64,000 bases of DNA, from contig NC_088117.1 in the NCBI RefSeq assembly GCF_036370855.1, positions 4,216,001 through 4,280,000 of the forward strand, written 5' to 3'. Shown here in pieces: positions 1 through 14,100 of this stretch; the stretch's first letter is position 1, and every line of letters starts with the position of its first letter. Source of the DNA: Dromaius novaehollandiae (Eukaryota; Chordata; Aves; Casuariiformes; Dromaiidae). The position numbers and the translations under genes are program-made. The notes under the pieces are model-generated. The model did no database searches and was not told the DNA's origin. It saw only the letters and a list, made by a program, of their open reading frames with translations.

Positions 1-3000
1 TCCGTCAGGGGAGGGAGGAGACATGGAAGGGAGGACAAGAGCAGCGAGGGAATTGTTTTTCCCTTCCTGTAGAAAACACTGAGATTTTGTGTCACGTGTG
101 CAGATGAAGGTCCTGGCTGGAAAAGCAGAGAAAGGCAGCTCCGTGCTGGTGTTAGGGGGTTGGTGTTGACCAGCTCGTGGTGCACTTTGGTGGCAGGGCT
201 TGAACCCGCGTCTCTGACCATGTGCACAGACAGGCTCGCGGTGGGCTGTGGCACGGCCAGAGCTACTCCCCTTTCAGCTAAAACCATCCCATGAGCCTGG
301 TGACCCTTCCCGAAGTGTTGTCATCACTCCCAGTCCCTTGGTGGCCGAGCGCTGCTTGCCAGGGCCATGCCGTTGTTGCTGGGAACTTCCACCATGGGGC
401 AACTGTAGATGTTTTGCAAGATGTTCAACTCATGACTGGTGGAAGGGAAAAAAAGAACAAGCAAAAAGAATACGCATGCTACCTTAGCAACCTTCATTGA
501 AAAGCATGTTGAAGCTTCAGAAGCCTGACTCAACCTTTTCTCTGGTTTTGGTGTTCACACTCTGCACGGGGCTTGCAGCACGCCATGTGCTGCTACGGGG
601 TCACCTTGGGCGTCCCTACCAAGCGCCAGAAAGTGGGAGTCAGACTGGGTAGGTGTCTGAAGATGAAATCTCAGGTTATTCTTAGAGGAAAGGTTTGGGA
701 ATAATGTATTTTTAGTGTCAACATTTTTGCTTGGAGGGTTTTTTTTCCCCCTCCCTCCTCCTCCTCCTTTACTGGCAATGTCAATCAGGGAAATCAGCAT
801 GTTTTAGGGAAAAAATGGTATTAGGAAAATGTCATTTTCTGGAGTTTATCTTAAAAAGAAACTCCCAAATCAAAATACCTTTAGCTGCCTCCGATAGCAA
901 GTCCTGGAAGTGGGGGGGCGCATCATGCGTCGTCCTCCCGAGTGCAGCTCGAGGAAGGTGCATTTGTACCTGGCAAAAGTGGGGAGAGAAAGCAGAGCTC
1001 GGAAAGGGAATCTGGGAGAAACTGCTCAGCTTCCTCTGTATTTAGTGTCACGAGGGTGACATTCAGACCTGGCTGGCTTGTCACAGGCAGTTAAGCAAAA
1101 TGGAGAGATGGGCTGCTCTGAGTGAGTCGAGAAACCAGTCCGTATCTCACTGGGATGTGCCCCGAGCGCCTGGGAGGTGACGAGCAATGCTCCTGGTGTA
1201 GCTTGGACGTGAAGGCAGGGTGTGTGTGCACACACAAGGACGTTTACATCTGCCTATGCAAAACCTGCTTTCCCCTTAGTTGCAGTATCCCCTTTCTTTT
1301 TCCAAAGAGTGCAGAGGTTAAGCACGTGCGCAGCGCCAAGCTGGAGCTGTTTATGGCTGTGTGATTAATCGCTTCCCCTGTCACATCTCAGAGTTCCTGA
1401 TTGCCTCTATATAAAAGCAGCAGCAAAGTCGCTGACAGCTTAGTGATGCCTCTGGTGCCTCTGGTGCTTCTGGGTTTTGTGTCTCCTTGCATTTGCGTTT
1501 TTCGCCGGGCAGATGGAGGTGCCGGCAGGTGTGGGGACGGGGAGGCGTTTGAGCTGCAGGGGTGGAAGGACTCTCTGGAAGGTTTCCTTTCCGTGGTCTG
1601 TCCATCTGTAGGACTCTGGCTCCCCTCTGCTCCCCACTCATTAGCTAGGTGGGTTTTTCCTGGCGGAGGATCTCCACCCCCTGCTCCTCCCCGGGCAGCA
1701 TCGCAGTCCCAGGGAATGGCATGAGCTGCGGCCAGGAGATTGAATGCAAGTCCTTGGCGTAGTGGCTGGGAGCTGATCCTTTTCCAGCTTTGAAAATGGG
1801 ACCCAAATTGTTACTGGGGAAGATGGGCTTGGAAGTGGCTGTAGCAGTTCTCAGTCGCTCCTTAGTCCTGTTTGTCACCGTTTTCACAGGGCCCCGATGG
1901 CTCTTCCCCTTCCCACTATTCATCTGCTCGGGCCACTCTTTTGGCATGTCTCTCCAAAATGCCCTGGGCTTGAAATACTCCCCTCTCTGGAGGAAGAAAG
2001 TGTGCCCAGGCTGCCCTGCCTCTGGAAAAGCCAAGAGACACTCATGAGCCAAGACCACTTCTCATCCCGGGGAGCTGTGGCCAGCAGCGTGGCATAGACC
2101 CTGCTGTAACCATCTGTCTTCTGTAAAGGCATTTGGGATCTGTGGGGAAAAGTATTGTGAGAAGTGGAGAGTGCTGATCAATTTAAAAGCTGCTGATTTT
2201 TATGATCTTGATAATCCTCCTGGCAGTGATTTAATTGTGTTGCCAGTATCCAAAAGCTTCTTGGCTTTTGTAGACTCTGTATTTCACATGGGGTTCCCAA
2301 CGGTCGGTAAGTATTGACAGGCTTTTCTTTTCCTTCCTTTTTTTCTTTTCGTTTCTATTACTCAACGTTAGCACTGGTTATTTAGAAGCAAAGTCGTGTT
2401 TTCTATTCCTAGGCTTAAATTGGATCCTGATGGAGGCATGCGGTGTCAGGGACAGCGCGAACTCACATAAAGGCAAATACAAAAACATCTCTCTGCTTTT
2501 CTCGACGGAGCCATCCGTCGTGTCGTGACACGTACAATTACAGCTGTCGGGTCACGCTGGAGGAAGAGTGATTATGCTGCAAAGCAGCACTGTGTGTGCT
2601 TTGCAGAGCAAAATACCAGCTCGCTTCTTTAAGAGATCTTGTGGATCAATTTTCATTTTCTCTCCTGAAGTGTTACAGCCCTTCAATTCATTATTCCTGG
2701 TGCTCTGTACCTTTCTTTTTGATTTGCATGAAATGGCATCGGCTTGGGAGGAATTCAGCTGCTTAAGGGAGAGAAATACGTGCTGTCAAATTTTCGGGAG
2801 TGCCGTTGTGCCTATTGCTCTCCCCTGTGCTATCTGTCACGCACTAGGACTGTTTGCCTGCAGAATTGCCCTCGTCTGTGTTCGTGCTCGGGGCAGATAT
2901 GGGCAGCGCTTGCAGAGGAAGCCGAGGGGTGGCAGCTGGCGGAGGTCTGGTTTTTACCTTCCCTGGTAGCCCCAGCTGAAGACCTGGGAATGCAGGGTGG

Positions 3001-5094
3001 TGCGGCAGAGGAGGGCGGATGGAGAAGGAGAGTGGATGAAGTTGGGTCTGCTGAGACCTGCTGGTGACCACATTAAGAGGAAGGACTCGCTGGGCACCCC
3101 ATCAAGCTGCTCTCGTATTTCAACTAGATGAGCCAGCGTGGACCTAGACCACTGGGTTTGCATGGGATGATCTAGAGGCTGCACCCAGAGTAAGTGCCTG
3201 GACTCCATAGCTCTCCTGAAGAGGAGCCATGAAAGGCAATGCTTCACAAAGTACCTGATTTATCTCAGCAGCAGGACAAGGAAGGGGGGCCTGTGCCCCA
3301 GGGGCCTTGCAATGGGCACAGGGTGCCCACAGTGAAATGCCAGTGACTCTCTAAAATGGGTAGCATTTCTACAGAATTGGTCACTCAACAGCAAATGTCC
3401 AGCTTATTAAGAGCAAGGTGGTGGATGCTCAACAGAAGGGCCTCCCAGCACTGGGAGGGGACCCTACTGGTTCCGGTGTGAATTTTGATATCATGGAGGG
3501 AATTGCTTTATTTTACCTCCTTCAGCAATATCCACGTGTTGAGAGTCAGAGCAGTTACCGGCTGTGCATGGCCCAGAGCCTCCGGAGATGGATCAAGCTG
3601 AGGCCTGGAGCCCGCCAGGCTTCAGTGTCCTCCACCAGCACCGCGCCTAGGCCGCGTGCTGGCACCAGACTCTGGGCATGGTATTTAACTTGTCTCTGTG
3701 CTGGAGTAGTTGCCCTTGTGCAGAAATAAGCTGGATACAGAAGGGTGTTTGTGTTGATTTCAAGGGCACTGTCCTGATGTGCATCAGCTGAAGGTCTGAT
3801 CTTGGAGATCTTTTTGTAGGTTAAAAGGCACTTTGAGCGATTTCTGAATAGAAAATGTAAGCGTGTTCCCATTGCTGCTGCTTCTCATTTGCACTTGATG
3901 CGTTCCTTCGGCTGATGGTGTGGCACACCGGGTGTTGGTGCCCGCTGGGAGGGATTCGGGGTAGTTTTGTGGCCTCTAGGTGTCTTAGGAGCTGAGGCTC
4001 AATTCTTTGACTCAATCCAAGGCACTTTGGGTGATGAAGGCCTCTTTGGTGAAATGTCCTCAATGCCGAAGTTGCTTCTGGACATGCAACTTGGGCTTCG
4101 TACACGTCTCCTCGGCACTGAGACCGGAGCAGTAAATCCTGGCATGGACTTAGGGCTGCGCTGCTTTCCGAGCCTGTCTGGCTCCAGGTTTCACTCCGAC
4201 ACGTGATCTGCATTGGGGCCATGTCATTTAGCATCTCTGATCTCAAATTCCCAGGCTTACTACGGTGATCAGACAAGACAGTTTGCGAGCACAGAACAAA
4301 AGAGGAATATATTGAAGCCGCCAGACGTGCTAGCTCAGCAGCAGAAATGCAAGCAGATGCTGTGCTGCAGCCCAGCAGTTTTTCAGTCTTTGTGGACATC
4401 TCCCTGGTAGATAGATTTTTTTCATCAGGAAAAGCTGTGATCTCCCATCTGACTTTGTTTCTGTCCAGACAGATGCTTCGCTAAGCCCTGAAGTGGGGTC
4501 GTTGCTTGGCCAAAATGCGCATTTTTGACTAGAGATGAGCCAGATCAAATCTCATATAAATTAAAAGCTGCAGATGTCTGCATCTTCATCCAAACTACTG
4601 TTTGAGTGTGTGGCCACAGTCCAGCGTTATTATATTTTTTTTCCTAACGGCTCTGCATTTCCCCACCAGGTGTCAGGAAATGTGTTTCTGCTCCCCCAGC
4701 TGTGCGGTCTTTTTGGACATGCATTTTTGCAAGGGAAGTAGCAGAATTACTCTGCTCACCTTGGCTGTCCAGGCAGAGATGCTTGCTAATAGCAGAGTAG
4801 GAGAGGAGGAACAGAGCAGCGTAAAATGGGGTGCATCATCTGCCACGTCAATTCTCGGGATGTTTCTGAGGTGCTTGTGCTGTTGGTTTCCTCGCAGCTG
4901 GAAGCCAAATCAGCCATTTCAGTCCTTGCTTGCCTGGGGTGGTTAGAGCTCTGCTCACAGAGCTTGTCACCCAGCCAGCCCCGGGCTCTCTGCCGGTCCG
5001 GGTGGTCCTTTGGTACTAGCTTCCTTCTGCCAAGAATGGGAATGGGGGGAGCAAGCAAAAATGAGTGATGCAGCTCTCGCTCTTTGTCTTTCAG
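1..5094. other. Intron or 5' flank of the collagen gene, no exon recognised
   Basis: No Gly-X-Y exon and no laminin-G-like N-propeptide exon could be supported here. The stretch is moderately AT-rich unique sequence. An open stretch at 2129-2306 followed by a perfect GTAAGT donor was considered and not accepted (see rejected items). It is most likely the intron preceding e1. Confidence 0.6.
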
Positions 5095-5139
5095 GGTTGT
5101 CCAGGGAGACGTGGACTGGTGGGGCTCAAAGGAGACAAA
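5095..5139 (+). CDS. Collagen e1: minor helix, 45 bp
   Basis: Bounded by a tttcag acceptor and a gtgagt donor. It encodes [15 protein letters not shown], five Gly-X-Y triplets of the N-propeptide minor helix, with a cysteine in an X position. First coding exon visible in the window. Confidence 0.88.
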
Positions 5140-8100
5140 GTGAGTATCCTGGAAAATATGTAAAGTTATGAGATGTGGCTTAGGATCTGGGGCAAATACA
5201 ACTGATACTCTTTTTTGCAGTCTGGTGGCCCCTTATGTGCATTTGCAAGAGGCGAGAACTATTTTTATTGGATAGTTTAAGCCCAGGCTCATGACTGACA
5301 TGACTCTCTGGACGAAATTCTCTACTCTGAACCACTTAATGGCTTTGCAGAGGGAGTCACCAGTGCTCTCTCTTTAGGGGCAGTGGAGCAGGGAAATGAA
5401 GCAGTTTCCCTCAGGTCATCTGGAGGGATGCTGGCAGATCCAGGCCAAGTACCTACATGTCCCAAATTCCAGTCCTGTGCTATGTCCACTAGCTTGGGTA
5501 GCTTTGAATGCCTAAAGCATTTTTGTGCTCAGGAATTGCCTTGACGTTTTGCTTGCCCCATGAAGCTTTTCCTCCTCCTTTTGGAGAAGGTTGCATGGGT
5601 TTTTCTGGAGAGACTAACAAAAATTTAGCCACATGCAAATGCCCATCACCAGAGACTGTAGAGTGTCATGCTGAGGGGGGAGGAAGAGTATGATGTTTTA
5701 ACACTACATCATGTGGTATGTGCATTCGAGTCACAGAGAGCCACGTGAAGGAGAGAGGATAGGCACATGTCCTGCACCATCGTGGTCATGTCCAAAGGCC
5801 GTGTCACTGCTGGGAGCCTTCCTGCTTTAAAACTCTACACATGCTATTTTTCACAGCTCCAGTTGTTATCCTGGCTGCATGCAGCATTGCCCATCCTGGC
5901 TTTAAATAAACTGTGTCCTTTTTTGTGGGGGGAAGGGAAGAGGCAGGGGAGTGCCTGGACTGCAGCCGGCAGGAGTGCAAAGGGCTGGTGACTTTTTGGC
6001 TGATGCAGAGCAGAGCTGATGGGGACTTTACTGCTGGAAGCCCCAGGGCCCTGCTTGAATCATGCCGAAAGATACGAGATTGTCTGCTGAAGGAAGGGAC
6101 ATCGCGTTATCACTAGCACATTGACAGATGCTCTGCGATACTGTGGATTAGGGATGGTTTATTCCTATCACTGCATCCTCATGTTACCTTGTTGGGCAGA
6201 TAGAGCTGTGTGACTGTAATACACAGCGTTGTTGTAGTCCCTCGGTGAGGCTTTCCGGGGTAGAGCACTAGGCTGGTGTTGGGTCTTTCTGGCTCTGCCA
6301 TTGACTTCTTAGCAAGTACTGATGTTTCTCTGTGCCTCTCTTTCCGTATCAGTAGCCTCCTATTAACCTCCTTTGTGCAGAAGTTTCCATCTTATCCAAA
6401 CTGTACAGGAGTGAATTGCAGGTGCTGCCAAGTTGTGCTGTCTCCTGTGCTTCAATATCTGTGACATGTACATGGGTCTGGGCACATGCATGTGTGTGTT
6501 AAGCTCATTGCTTTTGCTTTTCTGGGTGTCAGGGTTACTTAGGATCTGGTCTGAACCTAGGATTTTTAATAGGTCTAGACCCAGGCTTCCATCAGAGTTT
6601 GCCCTGAATCAGAGCCTGTGTCCAGTCTTGCATGTCCGTGCTGACTGAAAAGCCCAAGCTGGTTTTAAGGACGTGCTCCTGTCTTCCTAGGGGTACCCTG
6701 GAGCCATGGGAAAAACGGGCCCCCCGGGTGACCCGGGCCCTCCAGGCATCCCCGGCGTCCCTACCATCGTTCTCTGGAGGAACTCCAAGGAAGACTGGCT
6801 GACGTTCACGGTGAGTGACTGCCGCGCGGGAGCAGAGGCGGAGAGCTCAGTGCTTGTTCCCAGGGCAGTTGCAGGTAGCCCCAGCAGTGGTGGAGCAGGG
6901 CTGAGCCCTCCTCTCCTGGCCCACAGTGAGGAGCTGGGCCAGGGGATGGGAGGAGAGAGGCAAGGATAGGCTATCTGGATGGAAGCTGTGGGAGGAGAGG
7001 GAGGATGCCAAGAAAAAACATGCTCCTCGCTAGGGACAGCTCTGGTGGTAGCTGTCTGTGCGCGAAATGGGCTCAGGATGTGTTGCATTTATGCCTTTTC
7101 CTTTATTAGTGTTGCATGCTACTGTGACGTGACATTAGGAAAGGTGCGTTAAAGGCCTTTGATGTTTTAATGGTTTTTCAAGCTGCATCTAATTGCCTGC
7201 TGGCTGCAGTGGGCCAGGTCTGCCCCAGAAGTGCAGGTTCGTGCTGGAGGGCCTAGCACAAACCCTTTTTCCAGTGCTGAGTCTCTGCCCTGGGGCAGTG
7301 TTCACCTCTCGATCACAATTGCAGCCTGACTTACAGACTGCCCTTACTGGTCTCAATAGCAAATATCACTTCACACATTAGAGACCTGGAATAAGGAGTT
7401 TATTGAAGTGTATAGGTCAGGATCTTGTTCACAGACAAGCCAAAATGCTCAACTCACACACACTAACAGCTGTGGTCACAGAGAAATCCCTCTTTTCACC
7501 TGTGACTGACTGGAAAATCTTGGGTACCAGTGTTGCACGCACATCTGTTACCTCCCAAGGGAGATTCATACCGTGCCTGTGTAGGGTCCAACAGCCCAAA
7601 GAAGATCCAAGCCAGGCAAAACTCAGCCCCTTTGCTGCTCTGCGAAGCTGGTTACAAAGCATTGCTCCTTTTTTCCACCATGTGCCAGTTCTCTGCCTTG
7701 CCCCAGCTGTGCGACGTGTGGCTCTGGCTGGCAGGGTTTGTTCCCATCAGGCTTCTTGCTGAGATGAGGTATTGGCTCTTCCACTGCCACCTGATCTCTG
7801 CTGCTTCAGGGAGTGCAAGGGCCAGGGCCAGAGCAGGAATGTTTCATCTGCCACGTAGCTGGCTGAAAACACCATGCATGAGGGTTTCGATTACATTTGG
7901 TTTCTGCTTAACTTGTGCAAGCTGCAAAATAACTACTCCTGAAGTTACTGTTACGTGATGGTTAAGAAATCATGGCTAGTCTAGTTAATGGAAAGAGTAT
8001 TAATCTGTTCCTAAACCCAGCAACTGGAAGCGAGCAAAGGAAAAGGGTTCTTGTTCCTGTCCCTCCGTGGCGCACAGTGACTCCCGATCACTGCAAAGAC

Positions 8101-11100
8101 CCAAATAGCCGGATCTGGAGTTTCTGGCACCTGGGTAGCAGAGCGCCTGCTGTGCTTGAGCTTAAATCCAAACTCTCTTGTGAGCTGTGATTGAGACTGT
8201 TGGGGCAATATCTGAAGGCATTAGGTTTCTAATGGCCTTAGGCACTTGAAAGACCTGGGCTCAAGCTCCCCGAAGCAGGGATGCTCTCTGTATTATGCAT
8301 TTGCCAAGTCCCTTTGATGGGACTGTGATCTGTTACAGCTGTCCAAATAATATTGGCAGCTCAAAGCAAAAGGCAGGTAGCGTGGCTAGAAAGGCAGATT
8401 GGTGCACTGGGTAGAGCCCATTAGGGCTGGTGTGAGAGGCCAGGGTTCAGCTCTCCGGATCTTTAGAAGCTTGCACTGTGACCCTGGGCAAGACAATTCC
8501 CTTCTTATCTTCAACTCGTTCTTGTTTGTGGATGGTGTGCAGTGTGCGTGGGGGGAGGTAATGGCACTGCTGTGCTCCAGGGCAAATGCCTTCAATGCTG
8601 GCAAGATGATACAGTGAGGGGGATCTCACTTGTGTTTGTTCCCTTGAAACATCACTATTCTTGCCCAAAAGTCCAGATGTGTCGGGTCTGATCTGTCATG
8701 GCTGTGCCCTGTTAACAGATGGGGTTAAACAGCCACCCAAATTCCCGCATGGCTTGGGGAAGCGGCTGGTGCCTGGGCTACACCAGGGTAATGCTCTTGG
8801 CTTTCTGAGAGGAGGTCCTCGGGATGAAGCCGGTTGGGGGTGATGAATTTCCCGAGGCAGGCGCATACCCAGAGCCGCCCCTCGGGGCTGCCGTCACCCG
8901 CGCCGGCAGCAGTTGGCTGCACTGCCAACACAGCATGCCCAAGGAAGGGCAGGGCTGGCTGAACAGTGCGGGGCAGAGTGGCCTTGCGTGGGGCTGGCTT
9001 GGCCTGGTGCCCTGCCGCGCTGCTCGAGAGACAGGAGGGGAGCCGGGGGGATGGCGCGAGGATGCAGCAGAGGCCATCTGCTCCTACGCGGCTGCTCGGG
9101 GTATGGCAGCAGGGCGGGAGAGGTGAGAGATGGGCCTGGGGAGATGCAGGTGCTTGGCAGGAGATGAGAGGGATGCCTGGGGATTACAAGTTAGGCATTC
9201 AATATTATTCAACACCCGCCAATCTATCAAAAGGATTATTCACGTGCAACTTGCTGGATAGGAGCAGTGATGTTTCCACTGGATGTGATTTACCAAGTCC
9301 CTTGGTAGTACTCTGCTTGTTCAAGCACGCACCTTCCTGTGGGCTCTTCTGAGGTGGGGGTGGTGGCAGAACATCTCTGGGGACGTGGTGGCCCAGCTTG
9401 CCCATGGTGCTGCAGAGACCGACCCGCTGGAGGCAGTCAGGTGTGAGCACTGGCAAACTGTTTGGTCCTGTTGATGCAAACATGGTCGACCTCCAGGATC
9501 TCCTGGCCTCCTGCTGCTCCAGCACAGCAACTGTGCAGAGAACAGCCCTCGGGAGGCACGCGGGGACGCACAACCTAGGACCAGAGCCGGAGGTGGATAG
9601 GCGAGAGAGAGCTGGAAGTGTCAGTTGGAAGAAGTCTGCTGTACTGGAGAGCATCTCCAGTGCCTGCATGAGGGCAGCAGCATTCCTCCCAGGATGCGTT
9701 TGGGGTGGACACCTGCGTAATCAGTCTCTGTTATCAGGGCACATTTACGTCACTTCACAGACACCAGATGATCAGCATGAGGACCAGTCACTGACACTCC
9801 TTGCTCCGCAGACTCCGATCAGCCAGAATTGCATTTTTTTCTTGCCCACATTTGGAAAGGGGCTTCAGAGTGTTTTGTTTTACACCCTGAAACGTTTCAG
9901 CACCTGAAACATTCACGTTTAGAGATGTTGCCCCAGACTACGTTTTCTTTGGTGCGCTGTGAGCACGGGATAAGGCGTTAGGAACACGGAAGGGAACATC
10001 TGGTTGCGGTCGTGTTTGGGGAGGCCGAATCTGGGGAGCTGCTTGTTCCCCATGAGCCGTGGTCTCAGCCCCGTGTCTCAGGCATGGCCTCCCTTGATGT
10101 TCATGTGCCGGCACTTGGCCCAGTGCTTTTGGCATTGGGCACTCAAAGAGCTTGTTCTGCTGTTGGGTCTGTGGCCGTATAACCCTGGTCACGTTAGTGG
10201 CAGTGCTCCGCTTGGGAGCAGGCCATGGGCTGTGTCGCAGGCAGAGCAAGGCAGTGCCGTATCCAGCTCCAGGCCCCGTGCAAGGCAGTGCCGTATCCAG
10301 CTCCAGGCCCCGTGTTTTGTTAAACTTTGTCAAGATAGCACAGGAATGAAAAGCAGCACGCTGGCTGGGGCAAGGGTGATGGGGCTGTCCGCTTGTGGAG
10401 CCATCTACAAGATACCAGGGCTCTTGGAGAGGGCTTGGAGAAGTCCTGGGCTTTGGGACAGCGCTGCTCTTAGGAGACAAATGCTTGTGATCTTGGGGAC
10501 ATCCTTGGGCTGCCAAGCTTTGTGGTGGGCTCAGGCTCTTGAAATGCAAGCTAGAGGAACAACCTCTCAGGCCAATGTGGCGTGAAGGACGTGGGAAGCA
10601 AGGGACATCCAGGAACAGCTCCAAGGAGTGACAGCTGCTGGGATGCTGAATTCTCTCTCCTGCCTCCTTTCCAGTGAAACAAGCCTTACTGCTCAAGGGA
10701 ACGGAGCAAAACCCAAGCCCCTGTCCTGTGTTTTCATTCACGATAGGTTGACAGAGGTTGGGTTTGCCAAGAAGCTGCCTCAGTGTAACTCTAGAGGAGC
10801 AGGAATCATCAGAGAGCGGGAGCTGCCCTGGGAATCACTAGCTTAAATTCAGGCAGTATTTACTTAAGTAGCTGATGAAGTCCCAGAAGCCTTGGAAAGA
10901 GGAAGGAGAATTGCAGCTCCTGGAGTAATTAGGGAGCTTAAAAATCTCTGGCGCTAGAGTCCTTTTTTTTTTTTTTAATCTCTCCTCCTAGCTTTAAAGG
11001 CAAGAGGTCAAGCTGGGAAACGAAACCTGGTAACTGTAGAACAAAAGAAAATATTGCTCCACGCAAAGAGTAGCTAGCCTTTAGGGACTGACTGCCACTG

Positions 11101-14100
11101 AAAGGTCAGCACCTAATGCAGCTCTCTGACTGCCTTGATTTCTGATTGTAATAACGTGTGCTAGCTGTGCCGTGGCATGGCACAGGGAGGTAAGCAAAGC
11201 TTATGCTCTGGAGCATAACCTGCTCCCTGGAGAGATGTCAGAAGGGTTTTCTCTGCCCCAGTCTTATGCTGGAGTTTCACAGGACAGATCCCATACAGGA
11301 ATCAGAGGCTCCATCCTGTGTCCCCTCTGTTTACTTGTGAGCCCTGTGCCCATCGCTCTGCTCCCCCGCTGACCAGAGCTGCTGTAAGGAAAGTGCGGAC
11401 TATTTCCTGCTTAAATTGCAGAAAGCTATTAATTTCCATCCCCTTCTCTTGGCATCTGGTGCTCTGAAGTGAGAGTTCATGTCTCCTGTGGGTTACTTTG
11501 CGCTTTTAAAATGTTAGTTTCTTTTTTTGAAGCCTAGTGAAATAATATCCTGCCCCAAGTGAACCTGAGCTCGTCGATTCATGAGACAAGGCAAGAGCAT
11601 TGGCCGTGCTCCAGTCCCCCAAAAGTTTTTTATGAGCAGGTTTTTGAGGGAAATGAGAACTGGCTGTACGAGGGGGGGTCGTGGCTTGGCCCTGGCTGAC
11701 TGGCAAGGACCGTGCACGTTTGCTCACGTTAATCAATTTGGGATAAACTTGAAAGGAACCGAGATGCCTAGTGCAGCATTAGAGCTGGTTAAATGTATCT
11801 ATCCATCATCTGTCCCGAGAGCTCCACTTATTATTAGAAATATTTCCATATGTTGAAAGGTCTGTGTTTATTTTTGTTAATGAGTTCCTTGGCTTTTTCC
11901 CTTCTTTCTCCTCTGGTATCAGAGGACTGATCTTTGGAGGGGGACAGGAGGGGTTTCCCAAAGGCTCCAAGCCCGAAGCTGGTAAGGACCTTGCTGAGCA
12001 CATGGGAATCCTGTTCCTCTAATTGCTTCTTTTTTGGGCAAGGAACAAGGTAGGCTTTTTAGTCTTTGATGTGAGTCAGAGTTTGGAGTAGCTGCCTGAA
12101 CCGTATGTCTGGCATCACCGTGGGCTGGTGTGGAGTGAAAAGGAGGGAGGAGGAGGAGGAGGGAACGTGTTTTGGTTCCTGAGCATCTGTGGTTTGTGCT
12201 GCTAGAGGAACACAAGAATAACTGGTAATTCGGAGATGCACTGGTGTATTTTCTGGTCATCCCTCACTGCACAAAACTTGGACAAAACTGGCTTGGGAAT
12301 GGCTGCACCATGAAGTTTGAAGACCTTTATGCTGGGTTAGAAGTGCTATGGGCTTAGCTGCTCCTGTGGCATGCGAGTGTTTTTTTCCTTTGTGGTCATC
12401 TGGACTTCTAAAAAGTGGAGGTACCTAAAGATCTGGCTGCTAGGAGCAGTGAGGAGAAAGCCTGCCCGGCCACGACTGGCAAGGGGGTCCCCCCATTTGG
12501 GGTTTCAAATGGAGCTGGTAGGGGATGTGACCTGTAGCAAACTGCTGTGTCCAAACATCTGGGTTTAGTTCAAACGTGGGATAAACTTGATGTTTTTCAT
12601 AACAAATTATGCAAGCTCAGTTTAGAAACTTATAAATTACGTTATTGAGAAGCTTGATTCTCTTGGGTGGGAGTTTAGTTTATCAAGCGTCAAATCTCAG
12701 ATACTCCTTAAAGTTCTTTAGTGCTCTGTTGGAACTGGAGCGGAGAACATAAGCAAAATATTTTGCTTTCAGCTGTTGAATCCTTTGTCAAAATCAGCAC
12801 ATTTCTGCAAAACCCTTGGAGTCTGGCAGAGGGCACTTTCTGGGCCGGGAGGTACCATCCTGCTGCAGAGCAGAGAGACAACGTGGCTGCTCGGTCCCGG
12901 CCCCGCTGTGCCACCGGTGCTCCCCGTGGGTTTCTCCGCCTGGCTGGGTTAAGGGTGGACATGGCTCTTTGGAGAGGGAGAACCCAATATAACCGTTTCC
13001 TTTAACCTATGTATTTAACTGTCGGCGATGTGCTTAGTGCGGTAGAGGAGGAGAGGCTGTGCAGAGAAGGGTGTTCTGTAGCGGAAGCAGATTTATTTTT
13101 ATTTGACCGATTTGGTTTCCTCCCCCGTGGCAAGGAAGGAGAAGCGAGCCCTTGAGAAGGACCGCGTGAAGGGAGCGCAGGGGAGAGTGCCGTGCCAGCT
13201 GGGAGGTGTGGGAGGTCTGGAGAGAGGAAGCAGAGTATCTAAACATGCTCTGGCTACACGTTTTTTTTAGAAACAGTGTTTCCAGGTGGCCCAAAGGATG
13301 GGCTGTGCTGCGGGACTGGAGGAGGAAGACAACCTTGACTTTTGCCTTGGCGTCTGCAGATTGCATAAGAGCTGTAACCCACCCTGAGTTATATAGTGTT
13401 GCTTGTCTGCTGAAAGCCTGATTCCCACCCCCACCCCCCCCACACACCAATCTCTAGCTCTCATCCAAAGGGAACAACTCCAGGAGCACTAAGCACCCCA
13501 CAAATCAGCTCATCTGGCTGAGGACTCACCAGCAACTTTAGCTTGTCCTATTGGCATCGTCTCATAGCAGCGAGCTCTTAAACTGAGCGTTCAGGGCTAA
13601 GCGGTACCTGCTGCCGCCTTACTGCTGCTGCGCTTCCCATCGCCTCTTTGCAGATCTCTGTGGGTGCCTTGGACCTTGCAATTTGTGTTCCCTAGGGAGA
13701 CACACGCACCACGGGTAGCTCTGGTTGCTGCGAGTCCTGCTTCGTCGCAGTACCGAAGGAGCCTGTCCTTCAAATGTTGTGGTCCTCTAAACAGCAGCCA
13801 GCGGTCACAGGTCTCATGGCTTCCTTTGGGGTTTCCTGGCCCCCGAGTTGCTCGGGGTTTACCTCCGTGGTGAGAAACAGCCTGTTGAGGTCCCCTCTAA
13901 AACACCCCGAGAGCTTTGGTACCAGACGGCAGCAAACATGAGGGGGCCTTAAGCAGTGTCCGACGAGAAGGAGGGATAAAAGGAAGGGTACAGTTAAATA
14001 AGCAAAGTAACCCTGTAAGTGATTTAGCTGGCTATAAAATGTCAGGACAGAGTAAATTGTTGGGAAGCTGCAGGGAAAGGAGAGTAGGGATGCCAGAGAT

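Noticed and set aside
1879..1960. Possible exon start at 'ttttcacag' followed by codons for Gly-Pro-Asp-Gly.
   Set aside because: The Gly-X-Y pattern stops after the first triplets and no in-frame donor follows.
2129..2306. Open stretch without stops, from about 2110 to a perfect GTAAGT donor at 2307, with protein-like composition; a 33-bp in-frame alternative at 2274-2306 also exists.
   Set aside because: The 178-bp version ends in phase 1 and would not join in frame to e1, which starts in phase 0. Neither version resembles a collagen N-propeptide domain I know. RNA reads spanning 2306 would reopen it.
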